Shown: piece by piece, positions 1 to 6,500 of the stretch
Layout: every line of letters begins with the position of its first letter
How positions within the stretch are numbered: the first letter of the stretch is position 1
NCBI GenBank assembly: GCA_030623035.1
Contig: JAUXFK010000138.1
Coordinates: forward strand, 1 to 7,797
Source: Deltaproteobacteria bacterium
GTDB taxonomy: Bacteria; Desulfobacterota; UBA8473
Length of the DNA stretch: 7,797 bases
Direction: 5' to 3'
Made by a program: the position numbers and the translations under genes
Notes under the pieces: generated by a model
The model's input: the letters and a program-made list of their open reading frames with translations, nothing else
Database searches by the model: none
Told to the model about the DNA's origin: nothing

Positions 1-57
1 AAAATAGAAATCATTTGCAAAATAAAGATATTTAACTTATACTTGCTTATATAAGGG

Positions 58-86
58 TTGTCAAGTCAATTTTATTTGAATAAATG
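58..86 (+). promoter_or_regulatory. possible sigma-70 type promoter for ribF
   Basis: TTGTCA at 58-63 matches the -35 consensus at five of six positions. It is followed after 17 bases by TAAATG (81-86), a poor -10 box. The surrounding 1-151 stretch is very AT-rich and holds no gene that I can see, so chance matches are likely. A short inverted repeat (CTTATA...TATAAG, about 36-55) lies just upstream. This is a candidate only; the -35 is the only convincing part. Confidence 0.25.
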
Positions 87-151
87 AATAAATATCAATA
101 ATTACTATACCTTAACGTCTATCATTAATATAATCTGAAGGAAAGTATTCT

Positions 152-1105
152 ATGAAAATCATTAAGGGCTCTGGGGGGTTAAGGAAAGATTTTAGTAGTC
201 CTGTTATAACTATAGGAAATTTTGATGGTATCCACCTGGGACACCAGCAAATATTTAAAGAGATAAAGAACAAGGCCTTTGAATTGAAAGGAGACTCAAT
301 CGTCTATACATTCGACCCCCATCCTGTAAATATACTCATGCCACAGAAGCAGGTCCCTTTGATTACTTCCTTTTCAGAAAAGATGAAATTGCTTGAAGCG
401 TCTGGCATTGATATTGTTATTTGTGAGGAATTTACCGTTGAATATGCCAACCTTTCACCAAGACAGTTTGTAAAGGATATCCTTTTGGATAAAATCGGGG
501 TCAAAGCCATCTTTGTTGGTTATGATTATGCATTTGGCAAAGGGAGAGAGGGGGATATAAATACCCTGAGACAGTTAGGTGAAGAATTCGATTTTCAAGT
601 AAATACTGTAGATGTGATCAAACTGGGCGGGGTAAACGTTAGTAGTACAAAGATCAGGGATTTCATCCAAAAGGGAGAAGTAAAAGAGGTTGCCAGATTT
701 TTAGGAAGAGACTATTCAATCTCTGGAAAGGTGGGAAAAGGGAAAAGCAGAGGAAAAGGGTTGGGGTTCCCTACTGCGAACCTGAAGTCAATCATTGAAC
801 TCATCCCCAAACCCGGTATATATGTTACCCATGTTTTATACAGAGGCGATCCTTATCAAGGTGTTGTAAATATCGGTTTTAACCCTACTTTTAAAGACAA
901 AACCCTGTCTGTTGAGGCACATATCCTGGACTTCAATAGAGATATTTATGACGAAGATATCAGGATATCCTTTGTGGACCGGCTAAGAGATGAAAAGGCC
1001 TTCAATGGTCCAGATGAACTTGTAAAACAGATTGACAAGGATGTTAAAAGGGCGAGAGAGATTTTTAGTTGTAAAGGAAACGAGACGGGCTTGTCCGGGG
1101 ATTAA
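152..1105 (+). CDS. ribF: bifunctional riboflavin kinase / FAD synthetase RibF
   Basis: This cytosolic enzyme phosphorylates riboflavin to FMN and adenylates FMN to FAD. The N-terminal nucleotidyltransferase domain (about residues 15-170) shows IGNFDGIHLGH (residues 21-31), with the HxGH-type adenylyltransferase signature, and the closing SSTKIR motif (164-169). The C-terminal riboflavin kinase domain (about 185-308) shows GKGLGFPTAN (201-210), VVNIGFNPTF (238-247) and the expected catalytic Glu in SVEAHILDF (E255). Its 317 residues are normal for the family. The ATG at 152 is preceded by AAGGAAAG (138-145), a good ribosome binding site seven bases away, so the start is well supported. It is the only plus-strand housekeeping gene here and stands alone, converging on the tRNA pair. 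The last dozen residues after the kinase domain are unremarkable. Confidence 0.96.
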   Translation: MKIIKGSGGLRKDFSSPVITIGNFDGIHLGHQQIFKEIKNKAFELKGDSIVYTFDPHPVNILMPQKQVPLITSFSEKMKLLEASGIDIVICEEFTVEYANLSPRQFVKDILLDKIGVKAIFVGYDYAFGKGREGDINTLRQLGEEFDFQVNTVDVIKLGGVNVSSTKIRDFIQKGEVKEVARFLGRDYSISGKVGKGKSRGKGLGFPTANLKSIIELIPKPGIYVTHVLYRGDPYQGVVNIGFNPTFKDKTLSVEAHILDFNRDIYDEDIRISFVDRLRDEKAFNGPDELVKQIDKDVKRAREIFSCKGNETGLSGD

Positions 1106-1118
1106 TCGGTTTATAGAC

Positions 1119-1157
1119 AAAAAAAGGCTTGCAATTTATTGAAAAATAATTGCAAGC
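1119..1157 (-). terminator. intrinsic terminator of the tRNA-Gly/tRNA-Cys transcript
   Basis: GCTTGCAATT (1127-1136) pairs perfectly with AATTGCAAGC (1148-1157). Three more pairs form beyond a one-base bulge at 1137, closing a four-base loop at 1141-1144. On the minus strand the stem is followed directly by seven U (1119-1125), the classic Rho-independent form. It lies 15 bases past the 3' end of tRNA-Cys. On the plus strand only three T follow the stem, so it would act on ribF read-through only weakly. Confidence 0.9.
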
Positions 1158-1171
1158 TTTACCTTATCAAT

Positions 1172-1246
<75 letters not shown>

Positions 1247-1250
1247 TATA

Positions 1251-1325
<75 letters not shown>

Positions 1326-1348
1326 TAAAATACTATATATTAAATGTA

Positions 1349-1376
1349 ATGATAGCAAATTCCTCCGTATTGTCAA
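1349..1376 (-). promoter_or_regulatory. sigma-70 type promoter of the tRNA-Gly/tRNA-Cys pair
   Basis: On the minus strand a perfect -35 box TTGACA (1376-1371) is followed after 16 bases by TATCAT (1354-1349), matching five of six -10 positions. The predicted transcript would start near 1342, about 17 bases before the mature tRNA-Gly 5' end, leaving a short leader for RNase P to remove. It sits in the 66-base gap after pgsA, so the tRNAs need not depend on read-through from the protein operon. It is the best promoter match in the window. Confidence 0.8.
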
Positions 1377-1391
1377 ATAAAAAACAGCCTA

Positions 1392-1937
1392 TCAATTCAG
1401 ATCTTCTGCACTTTTAAAGAACCTGTAAAAGTAATCAATCCCTGACCATATCGTTATCGATAATGCAACCCATAACAGAAACATCCCAACGATATGAAAA
1501 TCTATATTCATATATTCATAATGTAATAGCAACCCAATCAGCGAAACATCCTGGAATATTGTTTTGTATTTGCCAAGGTTTGAGGAGGCCATTACTGATC
1601 CATCAAGGGCTGTTATCCCCCTTAGTCCTGTTACAGCTATCTCCCTAGAGATAATAATAACTACCACCCATGCGGGGACTCTCCCTAAAGGTATAAGCAT
1701 GATTAAGGGGGCAATAATTAAAAGCTTATCAGCCAGGGGGTCAAGTATCTTCCCCAACGTGGTTACAGAATCCTGCTGGCGGGCGAAATAACCATCTAAC
1801 ATATCGGTAATGGCACCTATTGAAAAGAGTAAAGCGGCAAAAAAGGCATATGATTTCCCCTCAAATAGAAGGAATATTACAACAAAAGGTATAACTGTTA
1901 TTCTCAATATGGTAAGAAAAATTGGCAGATTCAACAT
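1392..1937 (-). CDS. pgsA: CDP-diacylglycerol--glycerol-3-phosphate 3-phosphatidyltransferase PgsA
   Basis: This integral inner-membrane enzyme makes phosphatidylglycerol phosphate from CDP-diacylglycerol and glycerol-3-phosphate, the committed step to phosphatidylglycerol and cardiolipin. The complete CDP-alcohol phosphotransferase signature is present at residues 45-70: D45, D48-G49, A52-R53, G62, D66 and D70, the last Asp being the expected catalytic base. N-terminal LPIFLTILRI is also typical of PgsA. Several hydrophobic segments (about 8-25, 30-45, 72-83, 88-98, 130-142 and 148-165) fit a six-helix protein. Length (181 residues) is normal. The ATG at 1937 is three bases past the stop of the lytic transglycosylase, with AGGGA about 11 bases upstream. 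It is the last gene of the minus-strand protein run. A T-run follows its stop, but I see no convincing hairpin there. The Gly and Cys tRNAs come next, as in E. coli. Confidence 0.95.
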   Translation of the reverse strand: MLNLPIFLTILRITVIPFVVIFLLFEGKSYAFFAALLFSIGAITDMLDGYFARQQDSVTTLGKILDPLADKLLIIAPLIMLIPLGRVPAWVVVIIISREIAVTGLRGITALDGSVMASSNLGKYKTIFQDVSLIGLLLHYEYMNIDFHIVGMFLLWVALSITIWSGIDYFYRFFKSAEDLN

Positions 1938-1940
1938 TGT

Positions 1941-2549
1941 TCAATCTTTCCCTGTAGAGGAACTGTTCTTATATTTTTCAAAATAGTTTAATACTTTCTT
2001 GACAAATTTTTGAGTAGAATCAAAAGGTGGAATAGCATTGTACTTTTTAACTGCTCCTCCCCCGGCATGATACGCAGCAATGGCTAATGGCAAATTGTCT
2101 TCAAAACGAAAGATGAGTGATTTTAAATACTTCACTCCCCCTTCGACATTCTCTTCGGGATTAAATATATTCTCCACCCCCAGATCCTTTGCAGTCTCCG
2201 GCATTAGCTGCATTAAGCCTTTTGCCCCGGCTTTTGAAACTGCTCTGGGATTAAAATCAGACTCTACTTTAATGATGGCTCTTATTAGGGCATCATCTAC
2301 CCTGTATTTCTTCGATATTTTTGATATAAGAGACATATAATCAAGAGATCGATAGTCGTCAATATCCGTCTCTTTTATAATCAGCTTAAACCTGGAATCC
2401 GTTGGAACATTTGTAAAATGAATCACACCGTCTTTATCCGTAAAGCTATAAATATCAGCCAAAGATATGTAAGGAGACAGAGGTAAAAAGCAGAGCCCTA
2501 CAAAAATAATTATAGATCTTACCTTTTTGGGGTAGCATTTCTTATACAA
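1941..2549 (-). CDS. secreted SLT-family lytic transglycosylase with N-terminal DUF4124-like region
   Basis: This is predicted to cleave peptidoglycan glycan strands in the periplasm, forming 1,6-anhydromuramyl ends. Residues 1-31 form a signal peptide: basic start, hydrophobic core IIIFVGLCFL, likely cleavage after SLA (29-31). Residues 32-50 (IYSFTDKDGVIHFTNVP) match the DUF4124 pattern common in proteobacterial envelope proteins. The SLT domain (about 70-190) shows the catalytic Glu in KVESDFNP (E96), then GLMQLMP (111-117) and AYHAGGGAV (159-167), the diagnostic trio of family 1 lytic transglycosylases. The start is a TTG at 2549, eight bases past the preceding stop; there is no ATG or GTG that keeps the signal peptide and no strong ribosome binding site, so translation may depend on coupling to the upstream gene. 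It lacks a lipobox at the cleavage site, so it is probably soluble. The substrate is inferred from the family. Confidence 0.88.
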   Translation of the reverse strand: MYKKCYPKKVRSIIIFVGLCFLPLSPYISLADIYSFTDKDGVIHFTNVPTDSRFKLIIKETDIDDYRSLDYMSLISKISKKYRVDDALIRAIIKVESDFNPRAVSKAGAKGLMQLMPETAKDLGVENIFNPEENVEGGVKYLKSLIFRFEDNLPLAIAAYHAGGGAVKKYNAIPPFDSTQKFVKKVLNYFEKYKNSSSTGKD

Positions 2550-2557
2550 TCTTTGAT

Positions 2558-2821
2558 TCAGATTTTTTCCCTTTTATATCTTTCAAGACATTCTTTACTA
2601 CAAAAATACAATCGCTCACCATTTATTCTTAATGAACAAGAGCCCCTTTTCGTTATATATGTCTCACAATACGGATCCTTTACCATTTCATCTTCTTCCG
2701 GCTTTTTGTCTAAACTGATAATGATATTATCTCTTTTTGCTAAGGGGGAAAAAAGAGCTTTTAAAAATCTATATAGAAAGTAAAATAGAACAACCAAAAA
2801 TGCTAAACGCAAAAAAACCAC
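2558..2821 (-). CDS. small membrane-anchored protein with a Cys-rich (TRASH/YHS-like) metal-binding tail
   Basis: This 87-residue protein has one N-terminal membrane segment (about 3-24, FLRLAFLVVLFYFLYRFL), a charged linker (28-46), and a tail starting VKDPYC that carries Cys52, Cys62, Cys74 and Cys78. The end, YFCSKECLERY (72-82), is the FCSxxC form of TRASH/YHS-type metal-binding folds, and VKDPxC is how many such domains start. The tail probably faces the cytoplasm and may bind a metal; the function is unknown. Similar short proteins (PP0621-like in general form) often accompany housekeeping genes. The GTG start at 2821 is supported by GAGGG six bases upstream, inside the end of folK, which it overlaps by 19 bases. 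That overlap and the eight-base gap to the next gene imply co-translation within the run. Confidence 0.7.
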   Translation of the reverse strand: MVFLRLAFLVVLFYFLYRFLKALFSPLAKRDNIIISLDKKPEEDEMVKDPYCETYITKRGSCSLRINGERLYFCSKECLERYKREKI

Positions 2822-3321
2822 TTTTTTCCCTCATCATCAATCTTTATTACCTCTTTTTCATCCCCTGTTTCATCCAACAGTTCCTTTATAGACTTGTTGA
2901 ATAACGGATGAATCAATTTAGGGCTGACCTCATTGAGAGGTATCATAACAAATCTTCTCTCCTTAATCAAGGGGTGGGGAATTTGGAGATATTTGGTGTT
3001 TACAATCTCATCGTTGAAGAACAATATATCTAAATCAATTGTTCTGGATGACCATCTATCCCCTCTCTTCCTTTTGAATCTTATTTCGATATCCTGTAAT
3101 AACTTTAAAAGCCTATATGCGCTAAGCGGACTCTCGAGTTTGATTACACAATTAATAAACCAATCTTGATCCTCTTTACCCCATGGTTCTGTCCTGTAAA
3201 AAGAAGAACTCTCTTTAATTAAATTCCCTTCGAACCTTGAAACCTCATTTATGGCCTCTTTACAATTCTTGATTTTATCACCCAGGTTTGATCCAACCCC
3301 GATATGTGCAATATTTTTCAT
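2803..3321 (-). CDS. folK: 2-amino-4-hydroxy-6-hydroxymethyldihydropteridine pyrophosphokinase FolK (HPPK)
   Basis: This cytosolic folate enzyme transfers pyrophosphate from ATP to 6-hydroxymethyl-7,8-dihydropterin, giving the substrate of dihydropteroate synthase. It shows the N-terminal AHIGVGSNLGD (residues 5-15), FYRTEPWG (41-48), and the signature RWSSRTIDLDILFF (89-102), whose D96 and D98 are the Mg ligands; HPLIKERRFVM (116-126) completes the family pattern. I chose the ATG at 3321 (172 residues) because MKNIAHIG is the usual HPPK beginning. A TTG at 3333 in the same frame would add four residues and overlap the dapL stop as TTGA, so coupled initiation there is the alternative. No other folate gene is in the window, so its place after dapL looks like operon packing rather than pathway grouping. 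Confidence 0.94.
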   Translation of the reverse strand: MKNIAHIGVGSNLGDKIKNCKEAINEVSRFEGNLIKESSSFYRTEPWGKEDQDWFINCVIKLESPLSAYRLLKLLQDIEIRFKRKRGDRWSSRTIDLDILFFNDEIVNTKYLQIPHPLIKERRFVMIPLNEVSPKLIHPLFNKSIKELLDETGDEKEVIKIDDEGKKWFFCV

Positions 3322-3329
3322 TTTGATCT

Positions 3330-4499
3330 TCAAATCCCCACATCTTTCAGACGCTCTATCCCCTCAATAATTCTGTCTTTGGATACAGTTAATGCCATAC
3401 GTATATATCCTTCACCATAATCACCGAATCCATTGCCTGGGGTGGTTACAATCCCTGCCCTGTTTAATAAATGTGTACTAAACGAGGCAGAAGTATGCCC
3501 ATTTGGGACGGGAGCCCAAATATAAAAAGAGGCCTTTGGGATTTCAGGTCTTAGACCAATCTCCATAAGCCCATCCATCAGCACATCTCTTCTTTGCTGA
3601 TATATTTTTCTCATCTTATCCACTGATGATTGATCCCCTTCCAATGCTTCAATCCCTGCTTCTTGTATCGCCTGAAACAGACCTGAGTCAACATTCGTCT
3701 TTATCCCTCCCAAGCCTTTTAATACATCGGCATTACCTACTGCAAACCCTACTCGCCACCCGGCCATATTATATGTCTTAGATAGGGAGTGAAATTCTAT
3801 GCCCACATCCTTGGCCCCTTTGATCTCTAAAAAACTGATGGGGGTGGCCCCATCATAATATATCTCTGTATAAGGGGCATCGTGACATACAATTATATTG
3901 TACTTCACGGCAAATTCTATAAGCTCTTCGAAAAATTCTCTGTTTGCTACAGAAGCAGTTGGATTGTTCGGATAATTGAGGAATATCAATTTCGCTTTTC
4001 GTGCTATAGGTTCCGGTATTTTCTTTAAATCAGGCAGGAATTTGTTCTCCTTTAAAAGGGGTAAAAAAAACGGTTCGCCCCCAGCGAATTTCGCTCCTAT
4101 ACTGTAAACCGGATATGCCGGATCGGGAACTAAGGCGATATCTCCAGGACTTACAAAAGCCAATGAAATATGGGCGATTCCCTCCTTCGATCCAATTAAA
4201 GAGAGAACCTCTTCTTTTGGGTCTAAATCAACATTGAATCTCCTTTTATACCATTTAGACGCAGCCATTCTAAACTCAATCATCCCTTCATAAGAAGGGT
4301 ACCTGTGGTTTTTCCTGTCTTCTATTGCATATTTCATCCTATCTATAATATTTGATGGCGTTGGTATATCCGGATCGCCGATACTAAAGTCTATGATATC
4401 TACTCCTTTGGCAATCTGTTCTTCCTTCAACTTATCGATAGTTACGAATAGATAAGGAGGTAACTCCTTTATTCGACTGGCCTTTTCCACCTTAAACAT
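3330..4499 (-). CDS. dapL: LL-diaminopimelate aminotransferase DapL
   Basis: This is a PLP-dependent class I/II aminotransferase. In the DapL pathway it converts tetrahydrodipicolinate directly to LL-2,6-diaminopimelate using glutamate, replacing the DapD, DapC and DapE steps. Visible landmarks are FSIGDPDIPTP (38-48), NYPNNPT (175-181), D208 in CHDAPYTE, the PLP lysine K241 in SLSKTYNMAGWRVGF, and R367 in GYIRMALT for the substrate carboxylate. At 389 residues it is closer to the shorter DapL2 form than the roughly 410-residue plant/chlamydial form. Sequence alone cannot fully exclude an alanine or aspartate aminotransferase, but dapB and dapF nearby make DapL by far the best call. The ATG is preceded by a perfect AAGGAGG at an unusually long 11-base distance. 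It heads the run ending in pgsA. A structured repeat element lies upstream, between it and the FAH-family gene. Confidence 0.88.
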   Translation of the reverse strand: MFKVEKASRIKELPPYLFVTIDKLKEEQIAKGVDIIDFSIGDPDIPTPSNIIDRMKYAIEDRKNHRYPSYEGMIEFRMAASKWYKRRFNVDLDPKEEVLSLIGSKEGIAHISLAFVSPGDIALVPDPAYPVYSIGAKFAGGEPFFLPLLKENKFLPDLKKIPEPIARKAKLIFLNYPNNPTASVANREFFEELIEFAVKYNIIVCHDAPYTEIYYDGATPISFLEIKGAKDVGIEFHSLSKTYNMAGWRVGFAVGNADVLKGLGGIKTNVDSGLFQAIQEAGIEALEGDQSSVDKMRKIYQQRRDVLMDGLMEIGLRPEIPKASFYIWAPVPNGHTSASFSTHLLNRAGIVTTPGNGFGDYGEGYIRMALTVSKDRIIEGIERLKDVGI

Positions 4500-4510
4500 T
4501 AAAAATCATG

Positions 4511-4517
4511 CCTCCTT
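4511..4517 (-). promoter_or_regulatory. ribosome binding site of dapL, long spacing
   Basis: On the minus strand AAGGAGG is a full anti-16S match, but 11 bases separate it from the dapL ATG at 4499. A second ATG (4508-4510) lies one base after it in another frame and would be too close to be used well. The start at 4499 gives the usual family N-terminus, so the long spacing is probably real. Confidence 0.6.
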
Positions 4518-4659
4518 ACAAAATATCAACAAGAATGATTCAATCTATATAAAAATACTCTTTTAAAAAAATCTTGCGCAGACTCTCTAATCGATTTTTG
4601 ACTTGCGGGCAAATTGTTTATTTAATTGGTTATTGACTTCCCTTAGCAAAAAAATCGGC

Positions 4660-4864
4660 CACAGCAACGGCAATCACATTATAACCCGTGCAAAACTCGC
4701 GCCTTAGTGAGCGTAAAGAAAGAACAGTATTGATCTTTGTAATTGGACAGTTACGAATGTATCTGTTCATGCTCATAGCCTTCAGCAACACTTCTGTTCT
4801 TTCTTAACTCTCACTACACCGCTCAAACAGTTGCACGCGTTATAATGTGACCGCCATTGCTGTG
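4660..4864 (-). repeat. long inverted-repeat element, copy A (nested hairpin, MITE-like)
   Basis: Outer arms 4660-4693 and 4831-4864 pair at 30 of 34 positions. A nested second stem, 4705-4727 with 4794-4816, pairs at 21 of 23 and encloses a 66-base loop. The orientation is set by comparison with copy B: the end containing GTGCAACTGTTTGAGC is taken as 5', so this copy reads on the minus strand, the same sense as the neighbouring genes. Three of the four outer mismatches become G-U pairs in minus-strand RNA. The conserved core starts CAAYGG and ends CCGTTG. No target-site duplication is visible; instead the flanking bases CACAG/CTGTG extend the stem. It is non-coding as far as I can judge, though a 48-codon frame crosses it (4776-4630). 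It would sit in the 3' untranslated part of a dapB-FAH transcript. Confidence 0.85.
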
Positions 4865-4886
4865 TTAACTCAATAATCATTATTAT

Positions 4887-5645
4887 TTATTCTGCTTTTA
4901 CATAATTCCTTAGTGTTCCTACTCCCTCAATGACAACTTCAATCCGGTCTCCTACACTCATAGGCCCGATACCAGAGGGGGTCCCTGTTGCAATGATATC
5001 ACCTGGAAGGAGGGTCATAACCTCGGATATAAAGCTCACCAGATAAGGAATATTAAAAATAAGGTGCTTCGTATTGGATGACTGTTTCAACTCGCCATTT
5101 AAAAAAGACTTTATATCGAGATTACCCGGATCAATATCGGTGACTATGAAAGGTCCTACAGCAGCGAAGGTGTCGAATGCCTTTGATCTTGTAAATTGTC
5201 CTGGCCTGGATTGAATATCCCTGGCGGTTACGTCATTGAAACATGTATACCCAAGTACTGCATCTAAGGCTTCATCTTTATCTATGTTCTTAGCCTTTCT
5301 TTTTATTACAAAGGCAAGCTCTGCCTCATAGTCTACTCTTTGTGAACTTCTAGGATATATTATCGGATCTTCATGCCCAATAATTGAGGTATCAGGTTTT
5401 AAAAACAACATCGGTTCTTGTGGTAGTTTTTTCTTAACCTCTTCGGCATGGTCTCGATAATTGAGACCTATTGCTATTATTTTTGAGGGATTGCAAGGAG
5501 GAAGTATCTTTATCTCTTCTAATCTATAATCCTTTTTGGTTACAGAATAATTCTCATAAATATCCCCCTCAATCTCATAAACAGTATTGCCTTCAACGTT
5601 TCCATACATGGAAACTCCATCTTTAAAAAATCGAATCAGTCTCAT
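4887..5645 (-). CDS. fumarylacetoacetate hydrolase (FAH) family protein
   Basis: This is a metal-dependent enzyme of the FAH superfamily, whose members hydrolyse, decarboxylate or isomerise 2-oxo acids such as acylpyruvates, oxaloacetate and 2-hydroxyhepta-2,4-diene-1,7-dioate. It shows IIAIGLNYRDHAEE (56-69), MLFLKPDTS (79-87), the metal-binding E107 and E109 in VDYEAELAF, D138 in CFNDVTARD, and the closing ATGTPSGIG (219-227). At 252 residues it is of the short FAHD1/YcgM-like type with a small N-terminal domain. I chose the ATG at 5645, which overlaps the dapB stop as ATGA and has GGGG five bases upstream; a GTG/TTG extension would add 19 residues that merely re-read the dapB end. The exact substrate cannot be told. 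Coupling to dapB hints at a role near oxaloacetate, pyruvate or aspartate metabolism, but that is inference. Confidence 0.85.
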   Translation of the reverse strand: MRLIRFFKDGVSMYGNVEGNTVYEIEGDIYENYSVTKKDYRLEEIKILPPCNPSKIIAIGLNYRDHAEEVKKKLPQEPMLFLKPDTSIIGHEDPIIYPRSSQRVDYEAELAFVIKRKAKNIDKDEALDAVLGYTCFNDVTARDIQSRPGQFTRSKAFDTFAAVGPFIVTDIDPGNLDIKSFLNGELKQSSNTKHLIFNIPYLVSFISEVMTLLPGDIIATGTPSGIGPMSVGDRIEVVIEGVGTLRNYVKAE

Positions 5646-6445
5646 CTTAACCCCAATACATCCTGCATGTCGTATAGTCCATTCTCCTGCTGAACAACCC
5701 ATTTTGCCGCTTTCACGGCTCCTCTGGCAAAACCGTCTCTGCTGTGCGCCCTGTGGGTAACCTCCAGCCTTTCACCTAACCCGCCGAAGATAACTGTATG
5801 ATCACCAACAATGTCCCCGGCTCTCACTGCCTGAATCCCAATCTCCTGTTGCGTCCTCTCCCCAATATTACCTTTTCGTCCATAGACCCCTACCTCATCG
5901 ATATCCCTTTTAAGGGTTTCGGCAAGTATCTGGGCAATCTTCATCGCAGTTCCACTGGGTGAATCTTTTTTAAACCTGTGGTGTGCCTCGATAATCTCAA
6001 TATCGTACTCATCTTTCAAAACCACTGCAATGTTTCGGATTATTTTAAATAAGAGATTAACCCCTACGCTCATATTTGGAGAAATGACACACCTTGTTTT
6101 TTTCGATAATTCCCTCGCCTCTTCCATCTGTTCCGATGAAAACCCTGTACTCCCTATTACGATCGGCATGTTGTTTTCGGCTGCAATCTTCAAGTGATTC
6201 ATAGATGCCGTGTGATTTGTAAAGTCTATGGTTAAATCGCCCATATGAACGATCTCTTCGAGGTTATCTTTTATATCTATATTCAACTTCCCCAGACCAA
6301 CGACCTCACCCACATCTCGACCGATGGCAGGATGACCCTTAAGCTCCACCCCACCAATAAGTTCAATCCCCTCTGTTTCATTTATCGCATGTATAATCCT
6401 ATTGCCCATTCTGCCAGAGGCACCGACAACAATGGATTTCAACAT
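5642..6445 (-). CDS. dapB: 4-hydroxy-tetrahydrodipicolinate reductase DapB
   Basis: This cytosolic enzyme reduces the product of DapA to tetrahydrodipicolinate with NAD(P)H, the step just before DapL. The N-terminal Rossmann motif is VVGASGRMG (6-14). DFTNHTA (74-80) and VIGSTGFS (96-103) line the nucleotide site. The catalytic block EAHHRFKKDSPSGTA (153-167) supplies H155/H156 and K159, equivalent to E. coli His159/His160 and Lys163. C-terminal GERLEVTHRAHSRDGFARGA (224-243) is also diagnostic. At 267 residues it is full length. The ATG at 6445 has a strong AAGGAG (6458-6453) seven bases upstream. Its stop is shared with the start of the FAH-family gene, so the two are translationally coupled. 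The 261-base gap separating it from dapF, filled largely by repeat copy B, suggests its own promoter, but I could not identify one. Confidence 0.96.
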   Translation of the reverse strand: MLKSIVVGASGRMGNRIIHAINETEGIELIGGVELKGHPAIGRDVGEVVGLGKLNIDIKDNLEEIVHMGDLTIDFTNHTASMNHLKIAAENNMPIVIGSTGFSSEQMEEARELSKKTRCVISPNMSVGVNLLFKIIRNIAVVLKDEYDIEIIEAHHRFKKDSPSGTAMKIAQILAETLKRDIDEVGVYGRKGNIGERTQQEIGIQAVRAGDIVGDHTVIFGGLGERLEVTHRAHSRDGFARGAVKAAKWVVQQENGLYDMQDVLGLR

Positions 6446-6500
6446 CTTTTTTCTCCTTATTTATTATTTTGTAACAGTTTAGCTTTTTGAAATTTTAATT

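Larger units (their letters stand above)
4500..4886. other. 387-base intergenic region between the FAH-family gene and dapL
   Basis: Most of this gap (4660-4864) is the inverted-repeat element described separately. The remaining 160 bases next to dapL are AT-rich and hold the dapL ribosome binding site. I could not find a convincing -35/-10 pair there, although a TATATA-rich stretch near 4545-4555 could serve as a -10. The 22 bases next to the FAH stop include AATAATCATTATT, a palindrome with too small a loop to be a good terminator. I see no lysine riboswitch-like structure. Confidence 0.6.

Noticed and set aside
1377..1391. T-run directly after the pgsA stop as an intrinsic terminator
   Set aside because: No stable GC-bearing stem precedes it; it overlaps the region just upstream of the tRNA promoter's -35 box.
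2080..2340. Plus-strand open frames opposite the transglycosylase, dapB and dapF genes
   Set aside because: Each lies antisense to a gene with clear family motifs and has no recognisable motif of its own.
3322..3333. TTG start of folK overlapping the dapL stop
   Set aside because: It is possible, but the ATG at 3321 gives the usual HPPK N-terminus and is a better codon. It is noted in the folK entry as the alternative.
5646..5702. A 19-residue N-terminal extension of the FAH-family protein
   Set aside because: It re-reads the dapB coding end in another frame and resembles nothing. The ATG at 5645 has a ribosome binding site and an ATGA overlap with dapB.
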